Positions 27,001-35,170 of a stretch of 64,000 nt of DNA are shown here, in pieces. The stretch spans positions 18,614,151 through 18,678,150 of the forward strand of contig NC_135563.1 in NCBI RefSeq assembly GCF_964340395.1, in the 5' to 3' direction. A program made the translations under genes and the position numbers. Position 1 is the stretch's first letter, and every line of letters begins with the position of its first letter. Below the pieces are notes generated by a model. The model was not told the origin of the DNA and ran no database searches. It was given only the letters and a program-made list of their open reading frames with translations. Source of the DNA: Glandiceps talaboti (taxonomy: Eukaryota; Hemichordata; Enteropneusta; Spengelidae).

Positions 27001-30000
27001 CTCTATATCGTGAATGCCCTCTATATCATGAATACCCTCTATATCGTGAATGCCTTCTATATAATCATGAATGTCCTCTATCATGAATGCCCTGTATATC
27101 GTGAATGCTCTCTATATTGTGAATGCCCTCTATATCTTCAATCAAATTGCATTCAAATTATTTTGAGATGTTACTGGTTACATTGAATTAGAATTATTTT
27201 CCACACATTTTGAAACTTGAAGGCTGTCTACATGAAGCAGAAGACACTACAATTATGTATGATGTTGTGTGATATGTTAAAACTGAGAGTTTAGTTGGTT
27301 TAGTTACAAATGTAGGTAACCCTCTTGGCTATTAACTGTTAAATTAGATTTCTATCCAGAACACAGATAAATTGAATGAGTGTGTGGAATGAGATGAGAC
27401 AGTGTTTAATGTATGTACATGTTGAGGAGAAGCGTCATAGAAAGTGGTCTACCCACTTAGTACTTGGGGGGCCTGGTCCAAAACTGAGGCATTTCCAAGA
27501 TATCCACATTGCCTAGAAAAAAGATCCCGGTCCAAAATGTCGGCATTTCCAAAATGTTCTGTCACATTGCACATAAAGCCCACATTTCCAAGATATTCAC
27601 ATTGCCTAGAAAGTTCCTGGTCCCAAATTTAGGCATTTCCAAGATATTTGCATTGTGTAGAGAGTTAGTAGCTCCAAAATTGAAGCATTTTTCAAGGTAT
27701 TCCCTATTTTGGAAATGCAAACAAAAATGACTTTATACCATATATTGCATAAAAGATGACAAACCCATTTCCCCAAGACTTCACTGCAATTAGTTTGAAT
27801 TGAAGTCAGTAAAACTTACATAACTGAAAGATTTACCTTAAGATTTGACTGGAATATGAAGTTGAATAAATTAGTGTAATTATTCACAATAATTAATGTG
27901 CAGATCTTGTAAAAAGATGCCATATTTGAAAATAAAATCACCAAAATATTGCTCTGTATATCTATTTGTGATTTTTGTTTGCAAAATTTATTTTTTCAGA
28001 ATTTTTGTGCACATATTATTTTTGGAAGGTGTAGGTTGATTGATGATCTACAATTGTTCTCAGTGAAAACTAATAACCAGAGTATTCAAAATTATTATAA
28101 AATTTGTGAATAAATGAATAAAACATAGATGGATGAAAATAGACTTGTTTGTACGACACATCCTGTCCTTTATAGAGTTATACATCACTGGAAAAAGTTG
28201 TCATCACATATAATTGCGATTTTTTGCTTAATTTGTATTTTCTGATTTGCTTTGCCCCAGAAATTTGATGACATACAGAGTTGGCATGACCTTTAACCTT
28301 TACAACCTATGCAACTGACTACCTATCTAACAAAGAGTGTTGTTCATTTCATACACGTGTCATCAGAAACAAAATGAAATTAACATTGGAGTTGATGGGC
28401 GTATATTGAGTGTATGATATAAAGGAAGTTAATGAGGGAGAGGAGATCAAAGAACAGGGATAAATAAATCACTATGTAGTCAGGCTGTCTCTCCGTGTTG
28501 ATATTTCAAGGGAAAGGCTTTGTTGGCAAGATGAAGGCAATTACAGTTTGAGGTATCATAAATCAAAATGTACTGAGAATGTTTGTGTTGTAACCGATTC
28601 CTGGAGACCCAAGTTGTGATGCATATAGAATTTTGATTACGAAAGATATGCAGTACATATTTTGGGAGTTTGTTTCATCTGTGAAAGAAGTGAATATTTG
28701 TCTTTATCTTTTTGAAATGTTTTATTACGAGTTCAAAAAAATCTATATATTAATGATCAACGGAAAATTTGCCTCTAGAAATTGTTTAGGTTTTCAAATA
28801 TACTGTGTAACACTGTACATATGAAAATGAAAATTTATGTTTAGGGAATCCAGAGGGACAGCCTTCTCCACAGCTAGTTATTGGATTAGTAATATTTGAT
28901 ATATGATACTTTTACGATTTTTTTTTCAATGAAATGGTTTTTTTTGCAAGGGTTCTCAACACTATTATATTGTATAGGCCAATGTTGATAGCATTAAAAC
29001 AAACTTAACTAAGGTTTTGAACAAATAGAACTGTCACTGAAAGTATTCAAGTGCACTTGGTGTAGTATGTGTCTGTCTGTGTGTTTGTTCTGGAATCCAG
29101 GCAAATGGAGAAATAACAAATTCAAAAACCCATTTGCATGGATTCCTATTCTCGGTTACCCAGCCTCTCGCCACTGGGGGCTCTGCCTACGAGACCACCC
29201 CAAACTAAAGTCTGTGGAAATGAGATACAAATGAAAGTCACACAGTACATTTCTTCCAAGCATAAAAATGGGCTTACAAGGCCTGTTTGTTGTAATTAAT
29301 ATATCTATCAGTTGTTTGAGAAGTGATAATCTGTAGCGAGCAGCGAGAAGTCGGGTAACCAAGACTAATGGATTCCAGGCTAGTTTTGGTTGGTGCATTT
29401 AGTCTCACATGTATCAGTAATGGTCATTTTGTTCATTTAGCAGGGATGTAGATAAGTTTTGAAGTGGGCATTTAGAAATTGTAGACAGGTAGTGCAGACA
29501 GGGAAGGAGATGTCTCTTCTCACTGGTTTAGAAAATTTTCAATGCAAATAAGACCATATTTATAGGTGATACAACTCTGAATTTTTACACACATTTTGAA
29601 CTGTTAGGTTTAATGATGATTTATAGAAAATATTATTGTTTGATGTTCATCCTAATATTGAGGAGAAACTTTTAAAAAAGAGCATGAAACTCATAAATTG
29701 TGCTACTATGATATGCTATCACCCGCAGTACCAACCAGTTTGGGTTCTTGAACAGCGCCATCTAGTGGTCAAACATGAACATTGTGATGAGGAGGTCATA
29801 ATGTATCACTTTGTGCAATAGATTGAAATCATTGAGATCACCAATATCAAAATTCAAAGCAATATTAATAACACTTGTCTTTCTATCTACAGCTACATGG
29901 GTGGGAGGAGGTTATATAAACGGAACAGCAGAGGCAGTGTTCAGTCTTGGGCTCATATGGGCACAAGCACCATGGGGCTATGCCCTTAGTTTAGTACTTG

Positions 30001-33000
30001 GTAAGTAGTCTACACAAATTTTGAACTATATTCTTCTAGAATTATTTTGTAACACAATTGAACTTGACATTGTGTAGTGGTATAACAAGTCTGTGTCTGT
30101 GAATGTCTTCAAAACCAAGAAGTGGATTGCAAACTTAGGGGAGGGGGGGGGGGGTCATTTGTATGTTCCTTTGTATATCTTTTTGGAGGAACAGTCAAAG
30201 CAAAGTGGTCTGACTAGTGATATGCAAATTAGGTAAGCACTGTGCATGTCTCTTACTAGATTTAAATTCCATAGCTATAGATCTGATCATTGTGAAATTT
30301 GGTGGCGATATTTCTTGTGATGTGGAAGATGATTATGTGGTCAAGGCAAAATGATCGCATAGTCAATTGGAAAATTACGTCTTAAAATGTGATATTTGGT
30401 CACAAGGCTTAATGGCCCAGATCAGATTAGGATTAACATTTAGGTGAGAAGCAGTTGTCTGGTGGAGCTGTAGAAAAAGATAAACCTGAACAAAGTAATG
30501 ATGTAATCCATATGACTCTAAAGGGGGACCGTGGGATTGAATCCCAGGCCTTTATACTCATACTTGATGTCAGCCTGGCCTTGTATTTGTAATTCAATCA
30601 TTCATTTTTGTATCTGAATGTATAATTACATCATGAAAGGACGATCCAATTCTTGGTATAAAAATAATATGGACGAAAACTTGACGTCTATTCAAAAATG
30701 CATATTTTTTGTTTATGCTTCAGGTGGCATTTTGTTTGCCAAGCAGATGAGATCGCAGGGTTATGTGACTATGTTAGATCCCTTCCAGTTAAAGTACGGT
30801 GAACGTATGGGTGGTTTACTATTCATACCAGCCCTTCTAGGAGAAGTCTTCTGGTCTGCTGCTATTCTCTCTGCCTTAGGTAAGTATTCCAGAAACAAAT
30901 ATCTTCTCAAAAGTAAAAATGTCTTAAGCTTTTGTTGTTAATTTGTTTAAGAAAACTGTTCTTGCTGAAAAGTTCAATATTTATACAAATGTGTCTTTAT
31001 GAAGAAAGAGTGACGTTACATTGTCTAAATTTGCACATTATTCTCAAAATTAACTTTCAAAGTTAAAACACAGATGTTAAAATTCATTTAAGCCTTTCTC
31101 ATATCAATATGTTCAATGTTAATTGATGGATGAGATCCAAAAGTTACATAATGGTGAGTTTCTTTCATGTATAGCAAACCCTTAATTGCTAAGTAGGATA
31201 AAGTAATCATGGTATAGCGCCCCCAGAGTTAGTGTGATGTAATCATTTTGTTTTTATGACTCCCAGCTTATCTGTTATTTATCTCCATCTGTTACAGGTG
31301 CAACACTAAGTGTTATTTTGGACCTCGATATCAAAATATCAATTATAGCCTCAGCATGTATAGCTATGTTTTATACTGTAATGGGAGGTCTTTATTCAGT
31401 GGCATACACCGATGTTGTCCAACTTATTTGTATATTTATTGGTTTGGTAAGTTATTTGTCCACAACAAATACCCCTCACTCTTTTGTCATGATTATGATG
31501 AAACAGAGTTAGCCATTCATTCATTCATTCATTCATTCATTTCTTCATTATCAGAAATGTAACAGTGAACCAGGAAAAGGAGATAACTAATGAGTCCAAC
31601 TGTTTAAAGCATTTGTCTAGTTATTGCCCTCATAACACAGACACATCATGGTGATATCTGTCGTATCATACCTTATTTGTAGGTCTACTTTTAAGTTTAG
31701 TGCAAGGACTAGTGAATCAGGAACACATAACAGCAGCAAGAGTTGATCCCACAAAGTATAGATTCATTGCTTTGAGTATTCCATCATCATTATTTAAAGT
31801 GATCACCATGCGAAAAAAAATTTACTTCAATATACTGGTTTGCATTATAGCGCCCCCAGAGTTAGTATTTGTGATTCTTTTGTTTATATCTACCCACTGA
31901 GTCTTGACATGGTAATTTCTCCAGCCATTCTCATTTTGCAAGGCGTCTGATCTATATGCTTTCATGTTGTTTGACAAGCCCTATCATGTAATAGCTGTTT
32001 TAATGAGTAAGGTTTACTATCTCATACTACATAGAAACATTTTAGAGCAAAGATAAAAAATGGATGGTTCAACAACTCAAAAGTTTTCAAAAACTACAAA
32101 CAATCATTTTGTACTGCATTTGTTTATTCTGATATCTGTTTACGTTCCCCTGAATCCAAATGTCACCATTTTTCACTTCCAGTGGCTCTGTATTCCATTT
32201 GCCTTCCTGCATGAAGCAGTTGAACCTATATCTTTGACTGGAACCAAGGATGGTTGGGTGGGTTCATGGGACCCACTGTATGCTGGTGTCTGGATTGACT
32301 ATGCACTGCTTCTGGTAAGTTTGTTATCTCTTCTGACTTCTTGCAACTAATCTTGTCATAACAATCCACTATCTGAGTAATAATCTCTTCTACTAAATAA
32401 TATTAATTGTCTTTATTATTGGTCCAAATGAATTCAGAAATTTGTTGATGATATGGATGCCAATGAGCAGTTCCTTTGTGTTACTATACAAAAACAATAC
32501 ACTAACTTTATTTCAAATCTGTTTTGCAGACATTTGGTGGTATTCCCTGGCAGGTATACTTTCAACGTGTATTGTCATCATCCTCTGCATGGCGAGCCCA
32601 AGCACTGTCATTCATAGCAGCTGCAGGGTGCATTTTTATGGCTATACCAGCTGTTCTGATTGGTGCTATTGGAGCATCAACTCGTAAGTATTTGTCACTT
32701 CTACCAATCAGAATCAAAGACAGATATGATAGCAAAAAGTTGTGTTTTAAAGGCCAATGTTTGAATTCCATGGTCTTGGTGTAGTGTTATCATTTGCAGA
32801 TAGAGAACGTGTCAGTCTCATCATAGAGATGAATACATTTATTACTGACATGTCATACTATAATGACAAGATAATTACTTATGGTAATTAGTGACCATAT
32901 TGGACTTAATCAAATAAATTTTTAAAGGGTGTAACTTTATAGTTCTGATTGGTTACTTTTGTTTAAAGGGGCACAGTCTGTAACTTTATGGTCTTTGGTG

Positions 33001-34649
33001 GTTACTTTTGTTTAAAGGGACACAGTCTGTAACTTTATAGTCTTTGGTGGTTACTTTTGTTTAAAGGGGCACAGCCTTCATCAGATATTCAGATTTTATA
33101 CTTGGGGGATTTAAAATTAAAATTCTCATGTGCACCTCTAGTAATGCATGTGAAGTGTGTGGAGCAGAAGTTATGGTGTTGATCAAGAAATTGAATGTTC
33201 ATTATTTTTATGATGCACCTAATGTTTGTAATGTTGTAATGTTTTCAGGTACCGAAAATTACAGAGTATGTTTGTCTTTCTTTTACAGACTGGAATGAAA
33301 CAACATATACAGGGAGTCCACATAACCATACTGAGTTGATTCTGCCATTAGTTCTACAGTACCTAACACCTACAGCTGTGTCATTCTTTGGTTTGGGTGC
33401 TGTGTCGGCTGCAGTCATGTCATCAGCTGACTCCTCCATACTTTCAGCAAGTTCAATGTTTGCACGCAATGTCTATAAATTAGTATTCAGACAGCAGGTA
33501 AGGTTTTGTTCTGACCTTTAACCTATCAATTACATTTAGTATGCAGTAAGACAAATTGTGTGACCTGTGACCTTCACCTTCTGAATTACAATTCTGCATC
33601 CAAGCAGACGGCATTTCTTGCTGTGACCATCAACCTATCTGAATAAAATAGAAAGGAAAGGGCCAATGCTATTCGGTAGTGGCATTGATGTTTCCAAAAT
33701 TCTTCCCACATATGAGAGGAACTGTCCAGACTTCAGCTTTGTTGCATGTTTTACAAAAATGCTGATATTTTTAAGTTTTCAAATGATTTTGGTTGAAAAA
33801 TAGCCATAGTGATAGAATATTTACCTAGTTCACACTGTACACAAAACATCATTTTGAATCACTCAATTTGACATTTATGAGCTGTTGTCAAAAAATATCT
33901 TTCTTTGTTTCGTGGTCACCTACCTGTTGAATATTGTATTATTTTTTTTTGTTTTCTAGGCTTCAGAGAGAGAAATCATTTGGGTCATGCGTATATCTAT
34001 CTTTTTCATCACTGGATTTGCAGCATTCATGGCAATCGTCATAGAAACCATTTACGGATTATGGTATCTGTGTTCTGACTTGGTCTATGTCATTCTCTTT
34101 CCTCAACTCTTCTGTATTGTGTACTTCAGTGGATGTAACACCTACGGTTCATTGCTTGGATATATCGTTGGTCTTATACTACGGCTAGGTGGTGGAGAAC
34201 CATTGTTGAGTTTAAAACCTTACATATTTTACCCATTATATGATGAAGCAGAAGGGCAGTTATTCCCATTCCGTACGTTTTCAATGTGTATGTCGTTCCT
34301 AACGATACTTATTGTTTCCTACTCACTGAAATGGCTATTTGAAAAAAATTACATCCCGAAACATTTCGATGTTTTCCAAGCAATTGTTAACGTACCGGAG
34401 AGACCTCGTGAAAAGTATCAAGACATAGAAGATGATATTGCCCTGCAAAAAGTCGTCAAACAAACAGATGGAGTTGGAATGACAGAAACCATTAATCCAT
34501 TTTCAGCAGACTACGGTTCAGCAAGAAGTGAGATCACCGGATTGACACTACCGCCACCCAGTACAAGTAGTTCTAAAGAACCTCTGAAAGAGGATACTCC
34601 AAGTTCACCAGAAACGCCTGATGTTGCTGATGATGGAAGAATTAATTAA
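4073..34649 (+). CDS. SLC5A7: High-affinity choline transporter (CHT1), eight coding exons, complete
   Basis: Spliced CDS: 4073-4238, 29893-30000, 30724-30879, 31298-31446, 32183-32314, 32530-32683, 33289-33497, 33960-34649, giving 1764 nt and 587 residues (vertebrate CHT1 is about 580). All junctions use GT/AG and the frame runs through with intron phases 1,1,1,0,0,1,0. The product is a multi-pass sodium- and chloride-coupled symporter of the SLC5 family that recovers choline at cholinergic terminals for acetylcholine synthesis. Family hallmarks include [20 protein letters not shown] across the exon 1/2 junction, [10 protein letters not shown] in exon 3, [14 protein letters not shown] in exon 4, [15 protein letters not shown] in exon 6 and [19 protein letters not shown] in exon 7. 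N-glycosylation sequons at about N291 and N301 lie in the loop glycosylated in the vertebrate protein. The start is supported by an in-frame upstream stop and a favourable context (AAGATGG). Intron 1 is unusually long at about 25.7 kb. The 3' end of the mRNA was not determined; AATAAA occurs at 35549, 37912 and 40078. Confidence 0.97.
4303..4385. mobile_element. Short perfect-ended foldback element
   Basis: AGCCTAGAATCCAGGTGATT at the left end is mirrored by the reverse complement at the right end (CGCCTGGATTCTAGGCT), giving about 30 bp arms and a short loop, 83 bp in total. It lies 64 bases after the exon 1 donor. The end sequence GAATCCAGG is shared with the hairpin at 29092-29146, suggesting one small non-autonomous family. 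Confidence 0.65.
4386..4430. repeat. (TATG)n microsatellite
   Basis: About eleven tandem copies of a GTAT/TATG tetranucleotide, abutting the foldback element at 4303-4385. Confidence 0.95.
5424..5630. mobile_element. Non-autonomous TIR element, ACTGTAAACCTGG family, copy 1
   Basis: The left end ATACTGTAAACCTGG and the right end CCAGGTTTACAGT are inverted, 207 bp apart. The interior (CAGCTAGTTCTCAGAC, ATTACCAGACTGGTA, TTGTGTTCATGTA, TTTTAGTCACT, GTGAAATAAG) recurs in the same order in the reverse complement of 56693-56907. TA dinucleotides flank the ends, which would fit a mariner-type target. No transposase is present. Confidence 0.8.
5855..6210. mobile_element. MITE-like element with ~110 bp inverted repeats, copy 1
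   Basis: The left end GGGGACGCCACTTCAGGAAA and the right end (reverse complement GGGGACTGCCACTCCAGGAA) match, continuing through CATTTTCATAAAC and GGGTTCTG to CTTGCGATTTCAGAGAA. A second copy of similar length is at 21277-21635. TTAA lies 1-2 bases outside each end, hinting at a TTAA target site, but exact target duplication boundaries are unclear. Confidence 0.85.
9031..9485. mobile_element. Element bounded by poly-G and poly-C, with CATTTTAGACCA repeats
   Basis: A 16-base G run opens and a roughly 35-base C-rich run closes this ~455 bp segment. Between them CATTTTAGAC(C/T) recurs near 9103, 9299, 9347 and 9378. The flanks of the two runs share weak inverted similarity (GGTACCACTGG against the reverse complement of CCAATAGGTGGGAATAACC). 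It looks like a dispersed non-coding element, and the family is not identified. Confidence 0.45.
10912..11032. repeat. Imperfect ~120 bp hairpin
   Basis: CCTGCTTGCAAAT at about 10924 pairs with ATCTGCAAGCAGG at about 11001. Flanking AACTTCTATT and GTAGTCCT/GAACTTCT, and the internal GGACTC/GAGTCC, extend the pairing. Probably a small foldback element. Confidence 0.5.
11521..11935 (+). mobile_element. Long inverted-repeat arm, left copy, with palindromic minisatellite
   Basis: It begins AACAGCTTCCGG. Bases 11521-11800 match the reverse complement of 17945-18234 with only scattered differences, and similarity fades towards the inner end. The inner half is a ~31 bp tandem repeat whose core is the perfect 20-base palindrome AAAATATTGGCCAATATTTT, ending in degenerate AATATATTGG copies. 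Long frames on both strands (NIGQYF-type repeats) are by-products of the palindromes, not genes. Confidence 0.8.
11988..12026. repeat. (GT)n microsatellite
   Basis: A pure GT run of about 18 copies preceded by CTGTCTGTCAGTCTGT. Confidence 0.95.
12027..12430. repeat. Dispersed repeat resembling 30270-30410
   Basis: It contains CGATTGCTTTGATATTTGGT, ATGATTGCAT and ATGTGATTTTGGGTCACAA, resembling GATCATTGTGAAATTTGGTG, ATGATCGCAT and ATGTGATATTTGGTCACAA in intron 2. The order is the same and the divergence high. It has the look of an old interspersed element; the family is not identified. Confidence 0.4.
13139..13198. repeat. (TTTA)n plus G run
   Basis: Tandem TATT/TTTA copies followed by an 18-base G tract. 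Confidence 0.9.
17126..17783. mobile_element. Foldback element rich in CTGAGAC/GTCTCAG
   Basis: The left end GAGGTATGTAATGGTAC and downstream AACATTAAACTGAGAC are mirrored at the right (GTCTCAGTTTAACATTTT, then GTACCTTTACATACCTC). Several further CTGAGTCTCAG-like inverted motifs lie inside each arm. An internal segment near 17541-17640 resembles 14741-14850, so part of the sequence is dispersed. No coding capacity is recognised. Confidence 0.65.
17845..18234 (-). mobile_element. Long inverted-repeat arm, right copy
   Basis: Reverse-oriented near-identical copy of 11521-11935, with its outer end CCGGAAGCTGTT at 18223-18234. It carries the same palindromic ATTGGCCAAT minisatellite, with fewer degenerate units at the inner side. 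The two arms face each other across about 5.9 kb, either as terminal repeats of one large element or as two independent insertions. Confidence 0.8.
18414..18435. repeat. C-rich pyrimidine tract
   Basis: Runs of five or six C interrupted by single T. Confidence 0.85.
20404..20500. repeat. (ATA)n with adjoining dispersed repeat end
   Basis: A run of about seven ATA copies (20408-20427) is followed by ACATTACGCAACAACCTCAA and TGCGCTATACAGCAC. This resembles the (TAA)n-plus-TGCGCTTTACA junctions common in marine invertebrate interspersed repeats. The boundary of the repeat is not clear. Confidence 0.4.
21277..21635. mobile_element. MITE-like element with ~110 bp inverted repeats, copy 2
   Basis: Same family as 5855-6210. 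The left arm reads TACCATTCCAGGAAAGAGAA, CATTTTCATAAAC and TTTCATGATTCTATTTCACC. The right arm is its reverse complement, with CTGGAGTGGCATTGCCC at the outer end. Both copies also share an internal TTTTAAACTGAAG-like segment. The left end is more worn than in copy 1. Confidence 0.8.
22291..22328. promoter_or_regulatory. Perfect TGACGTCA site next to a 9 bp TTGACCC repeat
   Basis: TGACGTCA (22291-22298) is the full cAMP-response-element palindrome. It is followed within a few bases by four copies of a 9 bp unit CCCTTGAC, which place TGACCC half-sites in direct repeat at three-base spacing. Both features are seen directly; regulatory activity is only a possibility. Confidence 0.35.
24276..24726. 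repeat. 91 bp tandem repeat, five units
   Basis: Unit starts (CAG[AT]..GCCAAT) fall at 24276, 24367, 24454, 24545 and 24636. The last three units are nearly identical and contain CAGTTGGCCAATTAAAATAT, TTTGAACCTACCGATAAAAA and CAAAAGATAACTTGAC. The first two are diverged, so growth was recent at the right side. Confidence 0.9.
24925..24965. promoter_or_regulatory. Cluster of four nuclear-receptor-type half-sites incl. perfect DR1
   Basis: TGACCT at 24925-24930, AGGTCA at 24939-24944, and TGACCTCTGACCT at 24953-24965, which is a perfect direct repeat with one-base spacing. This matches the RXR/COUP-TF/HNF4 DR1 consensus. Binding is not shown, and GACC-rich simple sequence is common here. Confidence 0.3.
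26040..26890. repeat. Diverged ~130-165 bp tandem repeat
   Basis: The anchor AGAAAGTCATTGTAAC and downstream ATACTGTCAGAT recur near 26408, 26538, 26688 and 26855, with an older trace near 26175. Each is followed by CTTGAGAGTGAT(A/T)TTGTCAC-like and ATTTCTAATAGAAGA-like segments. No open frame is conserved between units. Confidence 0.7.
26958..27138. repeat. 18 bp minisatellite (CTATATCGTGAATGCCCT)
   Basis: About ten imperfect copies, some with ATCATGAAT instead of ATCGTGAAT, and some length variation near 27058-27090. Because 18 is divisible by 3 the array is open in several frames, producing apparent LYRECP peptide repeats that are not evidence of a gene. Confidence 0.92.
27480..27720. repeat. 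~53 bp degenerate tandem repeat
   Basis: GGCATTTCCAAGATAT-like anchors near 27488, 27542, 27580, 27631 and 27683, with CACATTGCCTAGAAA and GGTCCAAAA between them. Confidence 0.75.
29091..29382. mobile_element. Nested foldback elements
   Basis: GGAATCCAGGCAAATGG (29092-29108) pairs with CCATTTGCATGGATTCC (29130-29146). A second, larger inverted pair joins TGGATTCC...CGGTTACCC (about 29139-29162) to GGGTAACCAAG...GGATTCCA (about 29353-29377). A frame on the reverse strand across the interior is not conserved coding sequence as far as I can tell. Confidence 0.6.
29893..30000 (+). CDS. SLC5A7: SLC5A7 coding exon 2
   Basis: Residues 56-91. It encodes [20 protein letters not shown] and [14 protein letters not shown], the second helix and following loop of the transporter core; this is among the most conserved CHT1 segments. 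Acceptor ATCTACAG, donor GTAAGT. 108 nt. Confidence 0.96.
30001..30723 (+). other. SLC5A7: SLC5A7 intron 2
   Basis: Holds a G run at 30140-30153, a dispersed-repeat segment at about 30270-30410 resembling 12027-12430, and a local palindrome GTGGGATTGAATCCCA at about 30531. No other feature seen. Confidence 0.8.
30724..30879 (+). CDS. SLC5A7: SLC5A7 coding exon 3
   Basis: Residues 92-143. Contains [20 protein letters not shown] and [20 protein letters not shown], covering helices 3-4 of the SLC5 fold. Acceptor CTTCAG, donor GTAAGT. 156 nt. Confidence 0.97.
31298..31446 (+). CDS. SLC5A7: SLC5A7 coding exon 4
   Basis: Residues 144-193. Contains [20 protein letters not shown] and [20 protein letters not shown]. 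Acceptor TGTTACAG, donor GTAAGT. The neighbouring introns carry two copies of a short dispersed motif (ATAGCGCCCCCAGAGTTAGT at about 31214 and 31849). Confidence 0.97.
31513..31541. repeat. (ATTC)n microsatellite
   Basis: About six tandem CATT copies in SLC5A7 intron 4. Confidence 0.9.
32183..32314 (+). CDS. SLC5A7: SLC5A7 coding exon 5
   Basis: Residues 194-237. [20 protein letters not shown] then [18 protein letters not shown]. This is the least conserved core exon (the loop between helices 5 and 6 in CHT1), but WxxxPFA and the W-D-[SY] ending match the family. Acceptor CTTCCAG, donor GTAAGT. 132 nt, phase 0 at both sides. Confidence 0.95.
32530..32683 (+). CDS. SLC5A7: SLC5A7 coding exon 6
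   Basis: Residues 238-288. [20 protein letters not shown] and [15 protein letters not shown] are near-invariant CHT1 sequence and include the substrate and ion pathway helices. Acceptor TTTTGCAG, donor GTAAGT. Confidence 0.97.
32931..33076. repeat. 49 bp tandem repeat, three units
   Basis: GTAACTTTAT at 32931, 32980 and 33029, each followed by GGTTACTTTTGTTTAAAGGG. Located in SLC5A7 intron 6. Confidence 0.93.
33289..33497 (+). CDS. SLC5A7: SLC5A7 coding exon 7
   Basis: Residues 289-358. It opens with HWNETTYTG, containing an N-x-T sequon matching the extracellular loop of CHT1, with a second sequon NHT. It then carries [39 protein letters not shown] and VYKLVFRQQ. Acceptor CTTTTACAG, donor GTAAGG. 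Confidence 0.97.
33561..33573. promoter_or_regulatory. Perfect DR1 half-site repeat
   Basis: TGACCTGTGACCT in SLC5A7 intron 7, 64 bases after exon 7. Direct repeat of TGACCT with one-base spacing; same arrangement as at 24953-24965. Function not shown. Confidence 0.25.
33960..34649 (+). CDS. SLC5A7: SLC5A7 coding exon 8 and stop
   Basis: Residues 359-587 and TAA. It encodes the last helices ([72 protein letters not shown]) and a ~100-residue cytoplasmic tail. The tail is acidic and Ser/Pro-rich, with [11 protein letters not shown] aligned to the vertebrate LDELALVK segment, a region involved in endocytic sorting of CHT1. The tail is otherwise poorly conserved. Confidence 0.97.
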   Translation, partial: ASEREIIWVMRISIFFITGFAAFMAIVIETIYGLWYLCSDLVYVILFPQLFCIVYFSGCNTYGSLLGYIVGLILRLGGGEPLLSLKPYIFYPLYDEAEGQLFPFRTFSMCMSFLTILIVSYSLKWLFEKNYIPKHFDVFQAIVNVPERPREKYQDIEDDIALQKVVKQTDGVGMTETINPFSADYGSARSEITGLTLPPPSTSSSKEPLKEDTPSSPETPDVADDGRIN

Positions 34650-35036
34650 AATAACGATGAAATATTTTAGCACTTTGGGTACTTAATATGAGGGACAAAA
34701 CAAACTCTTTCAAGAAAACATGGCATGTGGTCAGATATTTTTTGAGCAGGAGATTTTGATGAAAAAACCCAGGGTAACATGTCAAGGAATATTCTACAGG
34801 GCTATAACACATACATTCCACAACAGCTCTTAGTCTTAAGTTTGTAAAAAATTATGAAATAACCCCCTTACCCAAAGTTTGTCAGGTATTGCGTCAGATA
34901 CTAAAACTTAATGTTTCTTGTTTTTTTATTAATCAACTTTATTGAATTCCAAAGTTACCTGTTATCAATAACAATTTAATAGTTGAAATGAAAAACACCA
35001 ACAAAAGACATTATCATAGTGACGAGTGACAATGAA

Positions 35037-35170
35037 TCACATGATGCCCTAGAACAGCAATGATTGGATGGTTAAGTCACTTGATGCCCCAGAACAGCAA
35101 CCATTGGATGATTATGTCACATGATGCCCCAAAACAGCAATGATTGGATGATGATATCACATGATACCCC
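35037..35170. repeat. 40 bp tandem repeat, three-plus units
   Basis: TCAC[AT]TGATGCCC at 35037, 35077, 35117 and (degenerate) 35157, with AGAACAGCAA and ATTGGATGAT between. Confidence 0.92.

Larger units (their letters stand above)
4239..29892 (+). other. SLC5A7: SLC5A7 intron 1, about 25.7 kb
   Basis: Bounded by GTGAGT (4239) and TTCTATCTACAG (ends 29892). Contents listed separately are foldback and inverted-repeat elements, tandem arrays and microsatellites. In the remaining stretches, notably 4431-5423, 6211-9030, 9486-10911, 12431-13140, 13200-17125, 18235-20400, 21636-22300, 22330-24275, 24966-26039 and 27720-29090, I see only AT-rich non-coding sequence and no recognisable exon. Two perfect TGACGTCA sites occur at 8467-8474 and 22291-22298. 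Confidence 0.85.

Noticed and set aside
26883-27186. LYRECP / YIVNVL repeat proteins
   Set aside because: An 18 bp minisatellite gives open periodic frames automatically; there is no other coding evidence.
29156-29398. 80-residue - strand frame containing [14 protein letters not shown]
   Set aside because: Lies in the foldback element's interior and arm, with no splice context or recognised homology.
30525-30552. tRNA-like GGGATTGAATCCC
   Set aside because: A simple palindrome; no acceptor stem, D-arm or anticodon arm could be folded around it.
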